From positions 1-64,000 of the forward strand of contig CAMWSK010000004.1 of NCBI GenBank assembly GCA_947176895.1: 64,000 nt of DNA, written 5' to 3'. Shown one piece after another: positions 1 to 10,173 of this stretch. This DNA comes from an uncultured Prevotellaceae bacterium. GTDB lineage: Bacteria > Bacteroidota > Bacteroidia > Bacteroidales > Bacteroidaceae. A program made the position numbers and the translations under genes. Every line of letters begins with the position of its first letter. The first letter of the stretch is position 1. The notes beneath the pieces are model-generated. The model was not told the origin of the DNA, did no database searches, and saw only the letters and a list, made by a program, of their open reading frames with translations.

Positions 1-71
1 GGAAACCTTACGGGCGGGAATATTCATGGAAAATTGCGCGAAATCAATTAAAATAATAAGATAAAGGAATA
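1..71. other. Leading intergenic stub
   Basis: Seventy bases with no gene. The AAAGGAAT run just before the first ATG may serve as its ribosome binding site. No promoter of the TAnnTTTG type is visible, so the first gene is probably transcribed from further upstream as part of a longer operon. Confidence 0.5.
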
Positions 72-3000
72 ATGACAACGATGGTAAAGGTTTGGGAAGA
101 AGACATAACGCTGCCTACCTATGGGACGGGCAAGCCGGAGAAGAACCCCATGTTTCTGGAAAAGCGGGTCTACCAGGGAAGCAGCGGGGTGGTATATCCC
201 TATCCGGTGATTGAGAAGATTGAAGACACGTGCGAGGACCGGGTCTATCGGGCCGTGTGGCTGGAAAACGAGTACGTCAAGGTAATGGTGCTGCCCGAAC
301 TGGGAGGGCGGGTGCAGATGGCCTACGACAAGCTGAAAGGGCGCCATTTCATCTATTACAACCATGTGGTGAAGCCCGCGCTGGTGGGCCTCACCGGCCC
401 CTGGATTTCCGGAGGCATCGAGTTTAACTGGCCGCAGCACCACCGCCCGAGCACCTTCCTGCCGGTGGACTACAGCATCGAACGGCTGCCCGACGGCGGT
501 GCCGCCGTGTGGGTGAGCGAGCGTGAACGCATGTTCGGGCAGAAGGGGACGGCCGCTTTCGTGCTGCGCCCCGGCAAGGCACGCCTGGAGATTCAGGGCC
601 GCGTGTCCAATCCCACACCCCTGCCCCAGACCTTCCTGTGGTGGGCCAACCCCGCCGTGGCCGTGAACGATGCCTACCAGTCGGTGTTCCCGTCGGATGT
701 GAATGCCGTGTTCGACCACGGCAAGCGCGACGTCTCCCGCTATCCCATCGCCACCGGTACCTATTACAAGGTGGATTATTCGGCCGGCGTGGACATCTCC
801 CGCTACCGGAACATTCCTGTGCCCACCTCGTACATGGCCATCCGGTCGAAGTATGATTTCGTGGGCGGCTACGAGAACGATACCCGGGCCGGGGTGCTCC
901 ACGTGGCCAACCACCACATCTCCCCGGGAAAGAAGCAATGGACCTGGGGCAACGGCGACTTCGGACGGGCCTGGGACCGGAACCTGACCGATGCCGACGG
1001 CCCCTACATCGAACTGATGACCGGCGTGTATACCGACAACCAGCCCGATTTCACGTGGCTGCAACCCTATGAGGAGAAGACCTTCACCCAATACTTCATG
1101 CCCTATCGCGAACTGGGCGTGGTGAAGAACGCGACTTCCGATTTGCTGATGAACCTGTCGGACGAGGACGGGAAGTGCCGTCTGAAGGTGTTTGCCACTT
1201 CCCGCCAGGACGGTTTGCACATCGTGGTCAGGCAGCAGGGCGAGGTGTGCTGGGAACAGGTCTGCAGCCTGTCGCCCGAGCGGTTGCTCGACGCCGAGGT
1301 GCCCGTGCGGGACATAAGCCGGGCCGAAGTCTGCATCTATGCCGCCGACGGCAGGGAGGTGCTGGGCTGGCAGGCCGAGGACGGCGAAGACCGCGAGGTG
1401 CCCGAACCGGCCCGCGCCCTGCCCCTTCCCGCAGATGTGCCTACGGTGGAGGAGCTTTATCTGGGCGGGCTGCATCTGGAGCAGTACCGCCACGCCACCT
1501 ATTGCCCGACGGATTATTACGAGGAAGGCCTGCGCCGCGACCCCAATGACGCGCGTTGCAACAACGCCATGGGATTGTGGTACGTGCGCAAGGGGCAGTT
1601 TGCCAAGGCCGAGCCTTACCTGCGCCGGGCTATCCGCACGCTGACCCGGCGCAACCCCAACCCCTACGATGGCGAGCCTTACTACAACCTGGGCCTCTCG
1701 CTGAAGTTCCGGGGGAAGAACGACGAGGCCTATGCCGCCTTCTACAAGGCCTGCTGGAACGCCGCCTGGCAGGATGCCGGCTACCTGGCTCTGGCCCGGC
1801 TGTCCGCCTGCGCAGGCCGATGGGAGAGTGCCCTGGAGGAGGTGGAGAAATCCCTGTTGCGCAACTGGCACAGCCTGTGTGCCCGCCATCTGAAAGCGAT
1901 GGCCCTGCGCCGCCTGGGCCGCACCGATGAGGCCCGGCAATGGATAGAGGAGTCGTTGCGCATAGACACCTTCAACTACGGCTGCCGCTGGGAGAAATAC
2001 CTCCTTACCGGCAACGAGGCCGACCGCGACGAACTGGTGGGGCTGATGCGCCGCGGCGCTCCCGATTACGAGACCCTGGTGTTGGACTATGCCTCCGCCG
2101 GGGCTTGGGACGAGGCCCTCGGCGTGAGCCGGACAGCTCTGGACCGGAACGTGGAGGAAAGCACGCTGCTCCGGTATTATGCCACGTGGTGCCTGCTGAG
2201 GCTGGGGCGCACCGACGAAGCCCGCGAGGCCGCCGAGGCCGCCGAACAGGCACCTGCGGGATGTTGCTTCCCCAATGCGCTGGAGGCCATCGAGGCCCTG
2301 CAGGCCGTAATCGCCTTCCTAGGCAAGGCGCCGAAGGCCGCCTACTACCTGGGTAACCTGTGGTACGACAAGCGGCAGTATGCCGAGGCCGTGGCCGCTT
2401 GGGAACAATCCGCCGCCTGGGACGACACCTTCCCCACGGTGCTGCGCAACCTGTCGCTGGCCTGTTTCAACAAGTTCAACCGGAAGGACGAGGCGGTCGT
2501 GCTGCTGGAAAAAGCCTTTGCGCTGGACACCGCCGATGCACGCGTGCTGATGGAGCTGGACCAGCTCTACAAACGGCTGAACCGCCCTTGCGAAGAGCGC
2601 GTCCGCTTGCTGGAGAAACACATGGACACGGTGGTGAAGAGAGACGACCTGTATCTGGAGTACGTCACGTTGCACAACCAACAGGGGCATTATGACGAGG
2701 CCCGCCGGCTGATAGACCGGCGTGTGTTCCATCCCTGGGAGGGCGGTGAAGGCAAGGTGCCGGCGCAATACCAGCTCTGCCGTCTGGAGCGGGCCAAGGA
2801 ACTGATGGGCGAAGGCCGGTATGAAGAGGCCCTGAAGCTGGTGGACGAATGTTTCGTGTATCCCCACCACCTTGGCGAAGGCAAGCTGCAGGGTGCCCAG
2901 GAGAACGATTTTCTTTACTACAAGGGATGCCTGCTGCAGTCGCTTGGGCGTGAAGCCGAGGCCGCATCTTTGTTCCTGCAGGCCTCCACGGGGTTGAGCC

Positions 3001-3386
3001 AACCGGCTGCCGCCATGTACTACAACGACCAGAAGCCCGACAAAATCTTCTACCAGGGCATGGCCCTGCGCCGCTTGGGACGCGAAGCCGAGGCACGCGG
3101 ACGCTTCAACCGACTGCTGAACTACGGCGAGGAACATCTGCACGACGAGTTCGTGACGGACTACTTTGCCGTGTCGTTGCCTGACCTGCAAATCTGGGAA
3201 GAGGACATGAACGGCAGAAACCGCATCCATTGCCATTACCTGATGGGCCTGGGGTATTTGGGTCTGGGCTGTCTGCAGAAGGCCGTGGCCTGTCTGGAGA
3301 CCGCTGCCGCGCTGGACAGCAACCACCAGGGGGTGCAGGCGCATCTGAGAATGGCCATCGAACAACTTAAAAACCAAGAATCATGA
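72..3386 (+). CDS. DUF5107 and tetratricopeptide repeat protein
   Basis: 1104 residues without a signal peptide, so probably cytoplasmic. Residues about 10-340 match the DUF5107 domain, an aldose-epimerase-like beta fold with the run VLPELGGRV followed by GPWISGGIEFNWPQHHRP. From about residue 480 to the end the protein is a string of TPR units (for example GLWYVRKGQFAKAEPYLRRA and LEKAFALDTADARVL). Such proteins usually lie with glycoside hydrolases in Bacteroidetes, and here the stop overlaps the start of a GH2 gene by four bases (ATGA). A role in sugar handling or in scaffolding the pathway is inference. A second in-frame ATG three codons downstream (MVKVWEED) could be the true start. Confidence 0.85.
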   Translation: MTTMVKVWEEDITLPTYGTGKPEKNPMFLEKRVYQGSSGVVYPYPVIEKIEDTCEDRVYRAVWLENEYVKVMVLPELGGRVQMAYDKLKGRHFIYYNHVVKPALVGLTGPWISGGIEFNWPQHHRPSTFLPVDYSIERLPDGGAAVWVSERERMFGQKGTAAFVLRPGKARLEIQGRVSNPTPLPQTFLWWANPAVAVNDAYQSVFPSDVNAVFDHGKRDVSRYPIATGTYYKVDYSAGVDISRYRNIPVPTSYMAIRSKYDFVGGYENDTRAGVLHVANHHISPGKKQWTWGNGDFGRAWDRNLTDADGPYIELMTGVYTDNQPDFTWLQPYEEKTFTQYFMPYRELGVVKNATSDLLMNLSDEDGKCRLKVFATSRQDGLHIVVRQQGEVCWEQVCSLSPERLLDAEVPVRDISRAEVCIYAADGREVLGWQAEDGEDREVPEPARALPLPADVPTVEELYLGGLHLEQYRHATYCPTDYYEEGLRRDPNDARCNNAMGLWYVRKGQFAKAEPYLRRAIRTLTRRNPNPYDGEPYYNLGLSLKFRGKNDEAYAAFYKACWNAAWQDAGYLALARLSACAGRWESALEEVEKSLLRNWHSLCARHLKAMALRRLGRTDEARQWIEESLRIDTFNYGCRWEKYLLTGNEADRDELVGLMRRGAPDYETLVLDYASAGAWDEALGVSRTALDRNVEESTLLRYYATWCLLRLGRTDEAREAAEAAEQAPAGCCFPNALEAIEALQAVIAFLGKAPKAAYYLGNLWYDKRQYAEAVAAWEQSAAWDDTFPTVLRNLSLACFNKFNRKDEAVVLLEKAFALDTADARVLMELDQLYKRLNRPCEERVRLLEKHMDTVVKRDDLYLEYVTLHNQQGHYDEARRLIDRRVFHPWEGGEGKVPAQYQLCRLERAKELMGEGRYEEALKLVDECFVYPHHLGEGKLQGAQENDFLYYKGCLLQSLGREAEAASLFLQASTGLSQPAAAMYYNDQKPDKIFYQGMALRRLGREAEARGRFNRLLNYGEEHLHDEFVTDYFAVSLPDLQIWEEDMNGRNRIHCHYLMGLGYLGLGCLQKAVACLETAAALDSNHQGVQAHLRMAIEQLKNQES

Positions 3387-6145
3387 AACAGAAGAAGAAA
3401 ATAAGCATCATGGCCCTTGCATTGGCAACCCTGTTGACGGCCTGCCGGACAAACAATCGGGTGTTGTCGCTGGCCGGCGAGTGGCAGGTGGCCTTGGATA
3501 GCCTGGATGTGGGTGTGGAGCAACGGTGGTTCGAGGGCGGCTTCACCCGGCGGATGCCGTTGCCGGGAACAACGGACGAGGCCGGGCTGGGCATCGCCAA
3601 CACCCTGGCGCCGTCGCTGGAGAAGCCCCAGATTCTGCACCTCACCCGCAAGCACAGCTATGTGGGTCCCGCATGGTATGTGCGGGAAGTCGAGATACCG
3701 CACGACTGGGCAGGCCGGAGGATTCATCTGAGTCTGGAGCGTGTCTTGTGGCAGACCGCCGTGTGGGTCGACGGACAAGCCGTGCCCGGACGGGAGGAGA
3801 GTCTGGTGGCCCCGCACAACTATGACCTGACCGCCTACCTGACCCCCGGGCGCCATACGCTGGCCCTTCGGGTGGACAACCGGAAACTTTATGACATAAG
3901 CGGGGGCGACATGGCCCACGCCTATACCAACGAAACCCAGGTGATGTGGAACGGCGTGCTGGGCAGGATGGAGCTGACGGCACGGAAACATCTGGACGTG
4001 GACAGCTTGCGCCTGTACCCCGATGCGGCGGCCCGCGAGTTGCGCGTGACGGGCGTGGTGAGGAACTATGGCAAGCCCTGTAAGGGCACGTGGACCGGCG
4101 AGGTCAGGGACGGGAAGAGGCGTGTGGCCCGCCTGTCGGAGAGCCTGTCGCTGCAGGCGGGGCTTAACCGGCTGGATGTGCGCCTGCCTTTGGGCGATTC
4201 CGTGAAGTTGTGGGATGAGTTCTCCCCCTTCCTGTACGATCTCACGTTCGGCGTTGCGGCACAGGACGAGGAGGTGGCAAGAAACATCCGCTTCGGTGTG
4301 CGCGACCTTGTGCGCCGGGGGGCGGAGATTCGCTTGAACGGGCGCAAGATATTCTTGCGCGGCACACTGGAATGCTGCGTCTTTCCGCAGACGGGACGGC
4401 CTCCGATGACCCCCGAGGGATGGCTCAAAGTGTTCGAGACGGCCCGCAACTGGGGGCTCAACCATTTGCGCTTCCATTCCTGGTGCCCGCCCGAGGCCGC
4501 CTTCCGGGTGGCCGATTCCTTGGGCTTTTACCTGCAGGTGGAGCTTCCCCTGTGGCCCGGTCGTGTGGGCGAGGACGAGGCGAAGAACGCATATCTGTAT
4601 CAGGAGGCCGACCGTATTCTGGCGGAATACGGCAACCACCCCTCGTTCTGCTTCATGAGCCTGGGCAACGAGCTGCCGGACGATTTCTCTTTCTTGTCGG
4701 GACTGCTGGACCACGTCAAGCGGAAAGACAAGCGCCGGTTATACACGACCACCTCTTTCTCTTTCGAGGGCGGCCACGGCGACCATCCCGAGGACAACGA
4801 CGACTATTGGGTGACGCAGTGGACCCAAAAAGGATGGGTGCGTGGCCAGGGGGTGTTCGACGCCCGGCCACCGGCCTTCGACCGCGACTACACGGCTTCT
4901 GTCGAGGGCTTCGACGTGCCGGTCGTGACACACGAAATAGGCCAGTATGCCGTTTATCCGAATCTGAAGGAAATAGAGAAATACACCGGAACCTTGGATC
5001 CGCTTAACTTCAAGGGCGTGAAGAAGGATTTGGAAGAGAAAGGTCTGCTGGACCATGCCGACCGCTATCTCAAGGCTTCCGGAAAGCTGGCTCTCATATT
5101 ATATAAGGAGGAGATAGAACGGGCGTTGAAAACAAAGAACTTCAGCGGGTTCCAGTTGCTCGACCTGCATGACTTCCCCGGCCAGGGAACGGCTCTTGTG
5201 GGTCTGCTCGATGCTTTCTGGGACAGCAAGGGGATTGTGGAGCCCGAGGTGTTCCGGCAATTCTGCGGTCCGGTGGTGCCCTTGGCTTATTTCCCGAAAG
5301 CCGTGTACACGAATGCGGAACCCTTTGTGGCAGAGCTGGGGGTGGCCAATTACGGCGGCGGCGAACTGGCCGGCGGCACGGTGAGCTGGAGGCTGGAGAC
5401 GAAAGCCGGCAAGACGGTGGCCGGCGGCAAACTGGAAGCCGGCCGTTTGCCCGTGGCGGGAGAGAATAAAGTGGGCACGGTGAGCGTTCCGCTTGCTTCG
5501 GTGACGCAGGCTGCCGAATTGCGCTTCATCGTGTCGCTGGACAAGGAGAAGCGTGAGAACACGTGGAGCATCTGGGTCTATCCCGAGCGGTTGGACGTGG
5601 AGAATGGCGATGTGGTTTGCACCGGCAACTGGGAGGAGGCCCGCCGGGCTTTGGCCGCCGGCAAAAACGTGCTGCTCAGTCCGCAGGTTGCGGAATGCAA
5701 CGGCCCGGAAGGCAAATTCGTCCCGGTGTTCTGGAGTCCCGTTCATTTTCCCGCCCAGGCCGGAACCATGGGCCTGTCGTTGGATGCGGGGCATCCGGCC
5801 TTTGCCCATTTCCCGACGGACGACCATACGGATTGGCAGTGGTGGCACCTGGCCAAGCAGTCGCGGCCCGTGGTGCTGGACTCCATCTGCGGGGGAGTGA
5901 CCCCGCTGATAGAATGTGTTGACAATTTCGTGAAGAACAGGCGGCTGTCCGTGCTCTTTGAAACGCAATGCGGACCGGGGCGGTTGCTGTTCAGCAGCAT
6001 GAACCTGTTGGATGCCGGGGAGGAGCATCCGGAAAAGCGCCAGTTGCTGTACAGCTTGCTGCGCTATATGCAGTCGGACGACTTCCGCCCGTCGGCAACC
6101 CTTCCTTTCGACGAGATAGATGACAAGATTCACCATAAAGATTGA
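3383..6145 (+). CDS. GH2-family beta-glycosidase, exported lipoprotein
   Basis: 920 residues. The N-terminus MKQKKKISIMALALATLLTAC is a lipoprotein signal with lipobox LTAC, so the enzyme is likely membrane-anchored outside the cytoplasm. It has GH2 architecture: a jelly-roll domain (about 25-190), an Ig-like domain, then a TIM barrel. The acid/base sits in SLGNELPDD (Glu near 430) and the probable nucleophile in VVTHEIGQY (Glu near 517). GH2 members cleave terminal beta-galactosides, glucuronides or mannosides; the substrate cannot be read from sequence. It is translationally coupled to the DUF5107-TPR gene and followed after 6 bp by a second GH2 gene of the same layout, so the two probably arose by duplication. 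Confidence 0.88.
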   Translation: MKQKKKISIMALALATLLTACRTNNRVLSLAGEWQVALDSLDVGVEQRWFEGGFTRRMPLPGTTDEAGLGIANTLAPSLEKPQILHLTRKHSYVGPAWYVREVEIPHDWAGRRIHLSLERVLWQTAVWVDGQAVPGREESLVAPHNYDLTAYLTPGRHTLALRVDNRKLYDISGGDMAHAYTNETQVMWNGVLGRMELTARKHLDVDSLRLYPDAAARELRVTGVVRNYGKPCKGTWTGEVRDGKRRVARLSESLSLQAGLNRLDVRLPLGDSVKLWDEFSPFLYDLTFGVAAQDEEVARNIRFGVRDLVRRGAEIRLNGRKIFLRGTLECCVFPQTGRPPMTPEGWLKVFETARNWGLNHLRFHSWCPPEAAFRVADSLGFYLQVELPLWPGRVGEDEAKNAYLYQEADRILAEYGNHPSFCFMSLGNELPDDFSFLSGLLDHVKRKDKRRLYTTTSFSFEGGHGDHPEDNDDYWVTQWTQKGWVRGQGVFDARPPAFDRDYTASVEGFDVPVVTHEIGQYAVYPNLKEIEKYTGTLDPLNFKGVKKDLEEKGLLDHADRYLKASGKLALILYKEEIERALKTKNFSGFQLLDLHDFPGQGTALVGLLDAFWDSKGIVEPEVFRQFCGPVVPLAYFPKAVYTNAEPFVAELGVANYGGGELAGGTVSWRLETKAGKTVAGGKLEAGRLPVAGENKVGTVSVPLASVTQAAELRFIVSLDKEKRENTWSIWVYPERLDVENGDVVCTGNWEEARRALAAGKNVLLSPQVAECNGPEGKFVPVFWSPVHFPAQAGTMGLSLDAGHPAFAHFPTDDHTDWQWWHLAKQSRPVVLDSICGGVTPLIECVDNFVKNRRLSVLFETQCGPGRLLFSSMNLLDAGEEHPEKRQLLYSLLRYMQSDDFRPSATLPFDEIDDKIHHKD

Positions 6146-6151
6146 TAGATT

Positions 6152-8896
6152 ATGAGAAAATGGATGATGATTCTGCCGTTTATGGCGGCAGTGTCCGGTC
6201 TGTGGGCAGCACCGGACGGGACCCGGATAGATTTGTCGGGCATGTGGAGATTCCAGTTGGATCCGATGGGCTTCGGCCAGACGCCGGGTTCCGAACTTTA
6301 TCTGGACCGCCTGGCGGAAACGATCATGCTGCCCGGCTCCACCGACCAAGGGGGCAAAGGCATCAAGAACAACGCCCGCTATGTGGACCGCCTGAGCCGC
6401 AAGTTCGAATACATGGGCATGGCATGGTATCAGCGCGAGTTCACGATACCCAAGGAGTGGGCCGGCAAGGTCGTCCGCCTGAGGCTGGAGCGCTGCCATT
6501 GGGAAACGACGGTGTATGTGGACGGCAACTATGTGGGCAGCGACGAGCGCCTGAGCACACCCAACGTGTTTGACCTGACGCGTGTGGCCACGCCCGGAGT
6601 GCATACGCTGACCCTGTGTGTGGACAACCGCCTGAAATACCCGATGGACCAGTGGGCGCACGGCACCACGGAATATACGCAGACGAACTGGAACGGGGTG
6701 GTGGGCGAGATGGTGCTGGAGGCCAAGGAGCCTTGTCATCTCCGCCGCGTGGACATCTATCCCGACGTGGAGCGGAAGAGTGTCCGCGTGCGTGCGGCCG
6801 TTCCGCAGCTCGGCAACGGGCAGAAAGGCTCCTTGCATCTGAAGGTGCGTGATGCGGACGGCCGGATTGTGGCCTCCCGTGTCGTGGAAATCGACAGCCT
6901 GCTGACAAGGGATGCCGTGGAAGCGACGCTGGCCATGGGCCGGCAGGTGAACCTCTGGGATGAGTTCACCCCCTATCTGTACACCCTGGACGCGTCGTTG
7001 CAGGTGGATGGCCGGGCGGACACGACGAACCTCCGCTTCGGTATGCGCCGGGTGGAGCAGGGGAGACACCATATCCGCCTGAACGGGCGGGACATTCATT
7101 TGCGGGGAGTGCTGGACTGCGCCGTGTTCCCCCTCACCGGTTATCCCTCCACCTCGGTCGGGGACTGGAAGCGTATCTTCCGCACCGTCCGCTCCTATGG
7201 GATGAATCATGTGCGCTTCCATTCCTGGTGTCCGCCCGAGGCCGCCTTCGTGGCCGCCGACGAGCTGGGCCTGTATTTGCAGGTGGAACTGCCGATGTGG
7301 ATCAAGGATGTGGGCAGACACCCCGCCCGCAGGGATTTCTTCGAGCGGGAGATGTATGCCGTGCTCGATGCCTATGGCAATCACCCCTCGTTCATCCTGA
7401 TGTGCAACGGCAACGAGAACGAAGGGAACTTCGATGTGCTGGAGGACCTGGTGAGGAAGGGCAGGGCCTATGACGACCGCCACCTGTATTCGGCTTCCAC
7501 CGCCCGCACCCATACGCCCTCGGACCAGTACTACGTCTCGCATGTCACGTCGAAAGGGGGGATTACCGTGTACGAGGGCGTGCCTTGGACCAACTGGGAC
7601 AAGAATGCGGAATCGGACATCGACGTGCCGGTCATCGCCCACGAAACCGGACAGCGCTGCATGTATCCCGACTTTGCGGAAATGAGCAAGTATACCGGGG
7701 TGCTGGAGGCCCGTAACTTCGAGGTGTTCCGCGAGCGTCTGGCCCGCAACGGCATGCTGGCTCAGGCCGATGATTTCTTCCGGGCTACGGGGGCGCATAC
7801 GGTTCTTCAGTACAAGGAGGTGAACGAGTCGCTCCTGCGCTCGTCCCGCTCCGGGGGCTTCCAGTTGCTGGGGCTGGCCGATTTCCCGGGACAGGGCAGT
7901 GCCTTTGTGGGCATCCTGGACGCTTTCTGGGAAGACAAGGGGCTGGTGAGTCCCGAGAAGTTCCGCGAGTCGTGTGCCCCCGTCGTCCTGCTGGCACGTC
8001 TGCCGAAGCGCACGTTCCTTCCCGAGGAAACGCTGGATGTGGAGTTTGACCTCTACCATTTCGGACCGGAGGCGTTGAAAGGGAAAGCCATGCAGTGGAC
8101 CCTGGCGGACGAGGCCGGGCATGTGGTCGGGAAGGGTGCCTTGAAGCAGAAGACCGTGCAGCCGTCGACGGTGGATTCGCTGGGGCGTATCTCCTGTCCG
8201 CTGGCCGCCGTGACGAAAGCCTGCAAGCTGACCTTGAAGGCCCGGCTGGGCGACGTGAGGAACGAATGGGACATCTGGGTCTATCCCAACCCCGCCGACA
8301 TGCCGGCGGCGGACTTCGTGTATGCCACGGCGTGGGACGAATCGGCGAAGGCCGCGCTGGAGGCGGGCCGCAGCGTGCTGCTCGTTCCCGAAAAGCCACA
8401 GGGCCGGAAGACGTATTTCGCCTCCCATTTCTGGAACCCGATCATGTTCGACTGGGACCCGATGATTGTGGGCACGCTGATAGACGCCGCCCATCCGGCG
8501 TTCGCGGACTTCCCCACGGCGGGCTATGCCGACTGGCAGTGGTGGGACGTGTTGAACCATGCCACGGCCATGGAGCTGAACGAGCTGCGCAACCTGACCC
8601 CGGTGATACAGAGCATCGACACGTATGAGCACAACCGCAAGCTGGGCATCGCCTTCGAGGCGAATGTGGGAAAGGGCAGGCTGTTCGTGCTGCAGGTGAA
8701 CGATTTGCAGAAGACGGAAAGCCTGCCGGCCATGCGGCAGCTGCTGTATTCCGTGAAGAGGTACGTGGCCTCCGACCGCTTCTCGCCCTCGGCCACCCTG
8801 CAGCCTTACGAGCTGGACGCCCTGTTCGCCCCGGCCCGCCGGCAGGAGAACACAGACGTTTCCGGGGCTGCCGTGCAGCAGTTGCTCAACCGGTAA
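6152..8896 (+). CDS. GH2-family beta-glycosidase, exported
   Basis: 914 residues with a Sec signal (MRKWMMILPFMAAVSGLWAA, no lipobox), so probably periplasmic. It has the same GH2 layout as its neighbour, including FHSWCPPEAAF and LQVELPMW. The likely acid/base is the Glu of NGNENEG (near 421) and the likely nucleophile the Glu of VIAHETGQR (near 497). Shared odd segments such as ADWQWWD near the C-terminus (DWQWWHL in the neighbour) mark the two as paralogues with a common C-terminal domain. Last gene of the operon. The AraC regulator 228 bp downstream is a plausible regulator of this cluster. Confidence 0.88.
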   Translation: MRKWMMILPFMAAVSGLWAAPDGTRIDLSGMWRFQLDPMGFGQTPGSELYLDRLAETIMLPGSTDQGGKGIKNNARYVDRLSRKFEYMGMAWYQREFTIPKEWAGKVVRLRLERCHWETTVYVDGNYVGSDERLSTPNVFDLTRVATPGVHTLTLCVDNRLKYPMDQWAHGTTEYTQTNWNGVVGEMVLEAKEPCHLRRVDIYPDVERKSVRVRAAVPQLGNGQKGSLHLKVRDADGRIVASRVVEIDSLLTRDAVEATLAMGRQVNLWDEFTPYLYTLDASLQVDGRADTTNLRFGMRRVEQGRHHIRLNGRDIHLRGVLDCAVFPLTGYPSTSVGDWKRIFRTVRSYGMNHVRFHSWCPPEAAFVAADELGLYLQVELPMWIKDVGRHPARRDFFEREMYAVLDAYGNHPSFILMCNGNENEGNFDVLEDLVRKGRAYDDRHLYSASTARTHTPSDQYYVSHVTSKGGITVYEGVPWTNWDKNAESDIDVPVIAHETGQRCMYPDFAEMSKYTGVLEARNFEVFRERLARNGMLAQADDFFRATGAHTVLQYKEVNESLLRSSRSGGFQLLGLADFPGQGSAFVGILDAFWEDKGLVSPEKFRESCAPVVLLARLPKRTFLPEETLDVEFDLYHFGPEALKGKAMQWTLADEAGHVVGKGALKQKTVQPSTVDSLGRISCPLAAVTKACKLTLKARLGDVRNEWDIWVYPNPADMPAADFVYATAWDESAKAALEAGRSVLLVPEKPQGRKTYFASHFWNPIMFDWDPMIVGTLIDAAHPAFADFPTAGYADWQWWDVLNHATAMELNELRNLTPVIQSIDTYEHNRKLGIAFEANVGKGRLFVLQVNDLQKTESLPAMRQLLYSVKRYVASDRFSPSATLQPYELDALFAPARRQENTDVSGAAVQQLLNR

Positions 8897-8944
8897 TCGG
8901 TGTGAGATTTCCGGCATCCGGAAAAACCATGCGATGAATGAGGT

Positions 8945-9005
8945 AAAACGTGTTCATGTTTTTCAAAAACATGAACACGTTTTCATCAAAACATGAACAT
9001 GTTTT
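8945..9005. repeat. Dispersed palindromic repeat, copy 1
   Basis: Begins with a perfect inverted repeat: arms AAAACGTGTTCATGTTTTT at 8945-8963 and 8965-8983 around a single C, followed by one more degenerate unit ending AACATGTTTT. Related elements lie at 18793, 31332, 51154 and 58442, always between genes. No U-run follows, so it is not a simple terminator, although it could cap the 3' end of the GH2 transcript. Confidence 0.85.
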
Positions 9006-9091
9006 CCGGGGGAGATGCCGTGTGGGAGCCGTCCTTCACCGGATAGGCTCTTTTTGTGGCTGATTCTTTTGAAGATATGGCGGGGAATCGG

Positions 9092-9100
9092 TATCTTTGC
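9092..9100 (+). promoter_or_regulatory. Bacteroidetes -7 promoter element of the araC gene
   Basis: TATCTTTGC matches the Bacteroidetes TAnnTTTG element. It lies 25 bp before ATG 9125, which argues that translation starts there and not at the in-frame ATG upstream of the promoter. Confidence 0.6.
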
Positions 9101-9124
9101 AGTGCCGGAAGGCATGACGGAAAC

Positions 9125-10009
9125 ATGATAAAGCGCAAAGACGGATTTTCGGGAGAGAGGGCCATCGTGCTGCCGGACTCCATCATCAGGGATATGGAGC
9201 GGCACCCGCTGGCCTCGGCCCTGCATGTCACGGACATGGGCTACTATCCCCGGGCTTTGTACCATTTCAGGGAAAGGACGGTGCCCATCCCCCAGTCGGT
9301 GTTCATCTATTGCACGGCGGGGCGGGGGTGGTTCGAGGTGGACGGGAAGCATTACACCGTGGAGCGGGACCGGTGTTTCGTGTTGCCGGCAGGCACGCCT
9401 CACCGCTACGGGGCCGACGAGGCCGAACCGTGGACCATCTATTGGGTGCATTTCAAGGGGACGCTTGCAGCGGACTATGTGGCACGTCTGCAGACACCCA
9501 CCCGCATCGGCCTGTCTGCGGCCTCGCGCATCAGCGACCGTCTGGACCTGTTCGAGGAAATCTACCATACGCTGGAGATGGGCTACAGCAGGGACAACCT
9601 GCTGTATGCCTGTTCCGCCTTCCATCATTTCCTGGGCACGGTGTGTTACCTGCAATCCTATCGCGGGGGAAAGGGAGATGCCGTGCCCGGCAATCTGACA
9701 GAAGCCACCGTGCATTACATGAAGGAAAACCTGGAAAAGAAACTCACCGTGGAAAGCATGGCCAGGCATATCGGCTACTCCGTCTCGCAGTTCTCTTTGC
9801 TCTTCAGGCAGGCCACCGGCTACACCCCGATAGACTACTTCAACCGCCTGAAGATCCAGCATGCGTGTTATCTGCTGGACTGCACCAACATGCGGGTCAA
9901 CCAGGTGTGCCATAAAATCGGAATACCGGACTGCTATTATTTCTCGCGCCTGTTTTCCAAGATTATGGGGATGTCGCCCAAGGAATACAAGTCTACCAAG
10001 AAGGGATAG
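9125..10009 (+). CDS. AraC-family transcriptional regulator
   Basis: 294 residues. The N-terminal half is a cupin-like ligand-sensing domain (QSVFIYCTAGRGWFEVDGK, then the RDRCFVLPAGTPHRYG turn typical of AraC_binding). The C-terminal 100 residues carry two helix-turn-helix motifs (MARHIGYSVSQFSLLFRQ and VCHKIGIPDCYYFSRLF) ending in the signature MGMSPKEYK. The sugar-sensing architecture and position just after the DUF5107-GH2-GH2 operon suggest it controls that operon. The open frame extends upstream to 9056 but overlaps the promoter, so 9125 is preferred. Confidence 0.88.
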   Translation: MIKRKDGFSGERAIVLPDSIIRDMERHPLASALHVTDMGYYPRALYHFRERTVPIPQSVFIYCTAGRGWFEVDGKHYTVERDRCFVLPAGTPHRYGADEAEPWTIYWVHFKGTLAADYVARLQTPTRIGLSAASRISDRLDLFEEIYHTLEMGYSRDNLLYACSAFHHFLGTVCYLQSYRGGKGDAVPGNLTEATVHYMKENLEKKLTVESMARHIGYSVSQFSLLFRQATGYTPIDYFNRLKIQHACYLLDCTNMRVNQVCHKIGIPDCYYFSRLFSKIMGMSPKEYKSTKKG

Positions 10010-10113
10010 GCCGCCCGTCCCTGTCCGGATGCCCGTTTATTAAGCTTTGTGAAGAAAAAGCGCAGGTCTGTTATATTTCTCAAACGCCGCTTTTGTTTCC
10101 GTAAATTCTTTTC

Positions 10114-10122
10114 TATCTTTGC
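10114..10122 (+). promoter_or_regulatory. Promoter of the DUF308 gene
   Basis: TATCTTTGC with a TTTG-type -33 element near 10092, about 19 bp upstream, fits the Bacteroidetes consensus. Confidence 0.55.
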
Positions 10123-10173
10123 CTGCGGACGGAGCCGGAAAACGGGTCATCGTCTGTGAAGTTTAACTTTTAA

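Noticed and set aside
5099-8917. Very long open frame on the minus strand (over 1200 codons), with similar long antisense frames opposite most large genes
   Set aside because: It mirrors the GH2 genes, has no family motif, and has low-complexity His/Gly/Val-rich composition. High GC makes such antisense frames common here.
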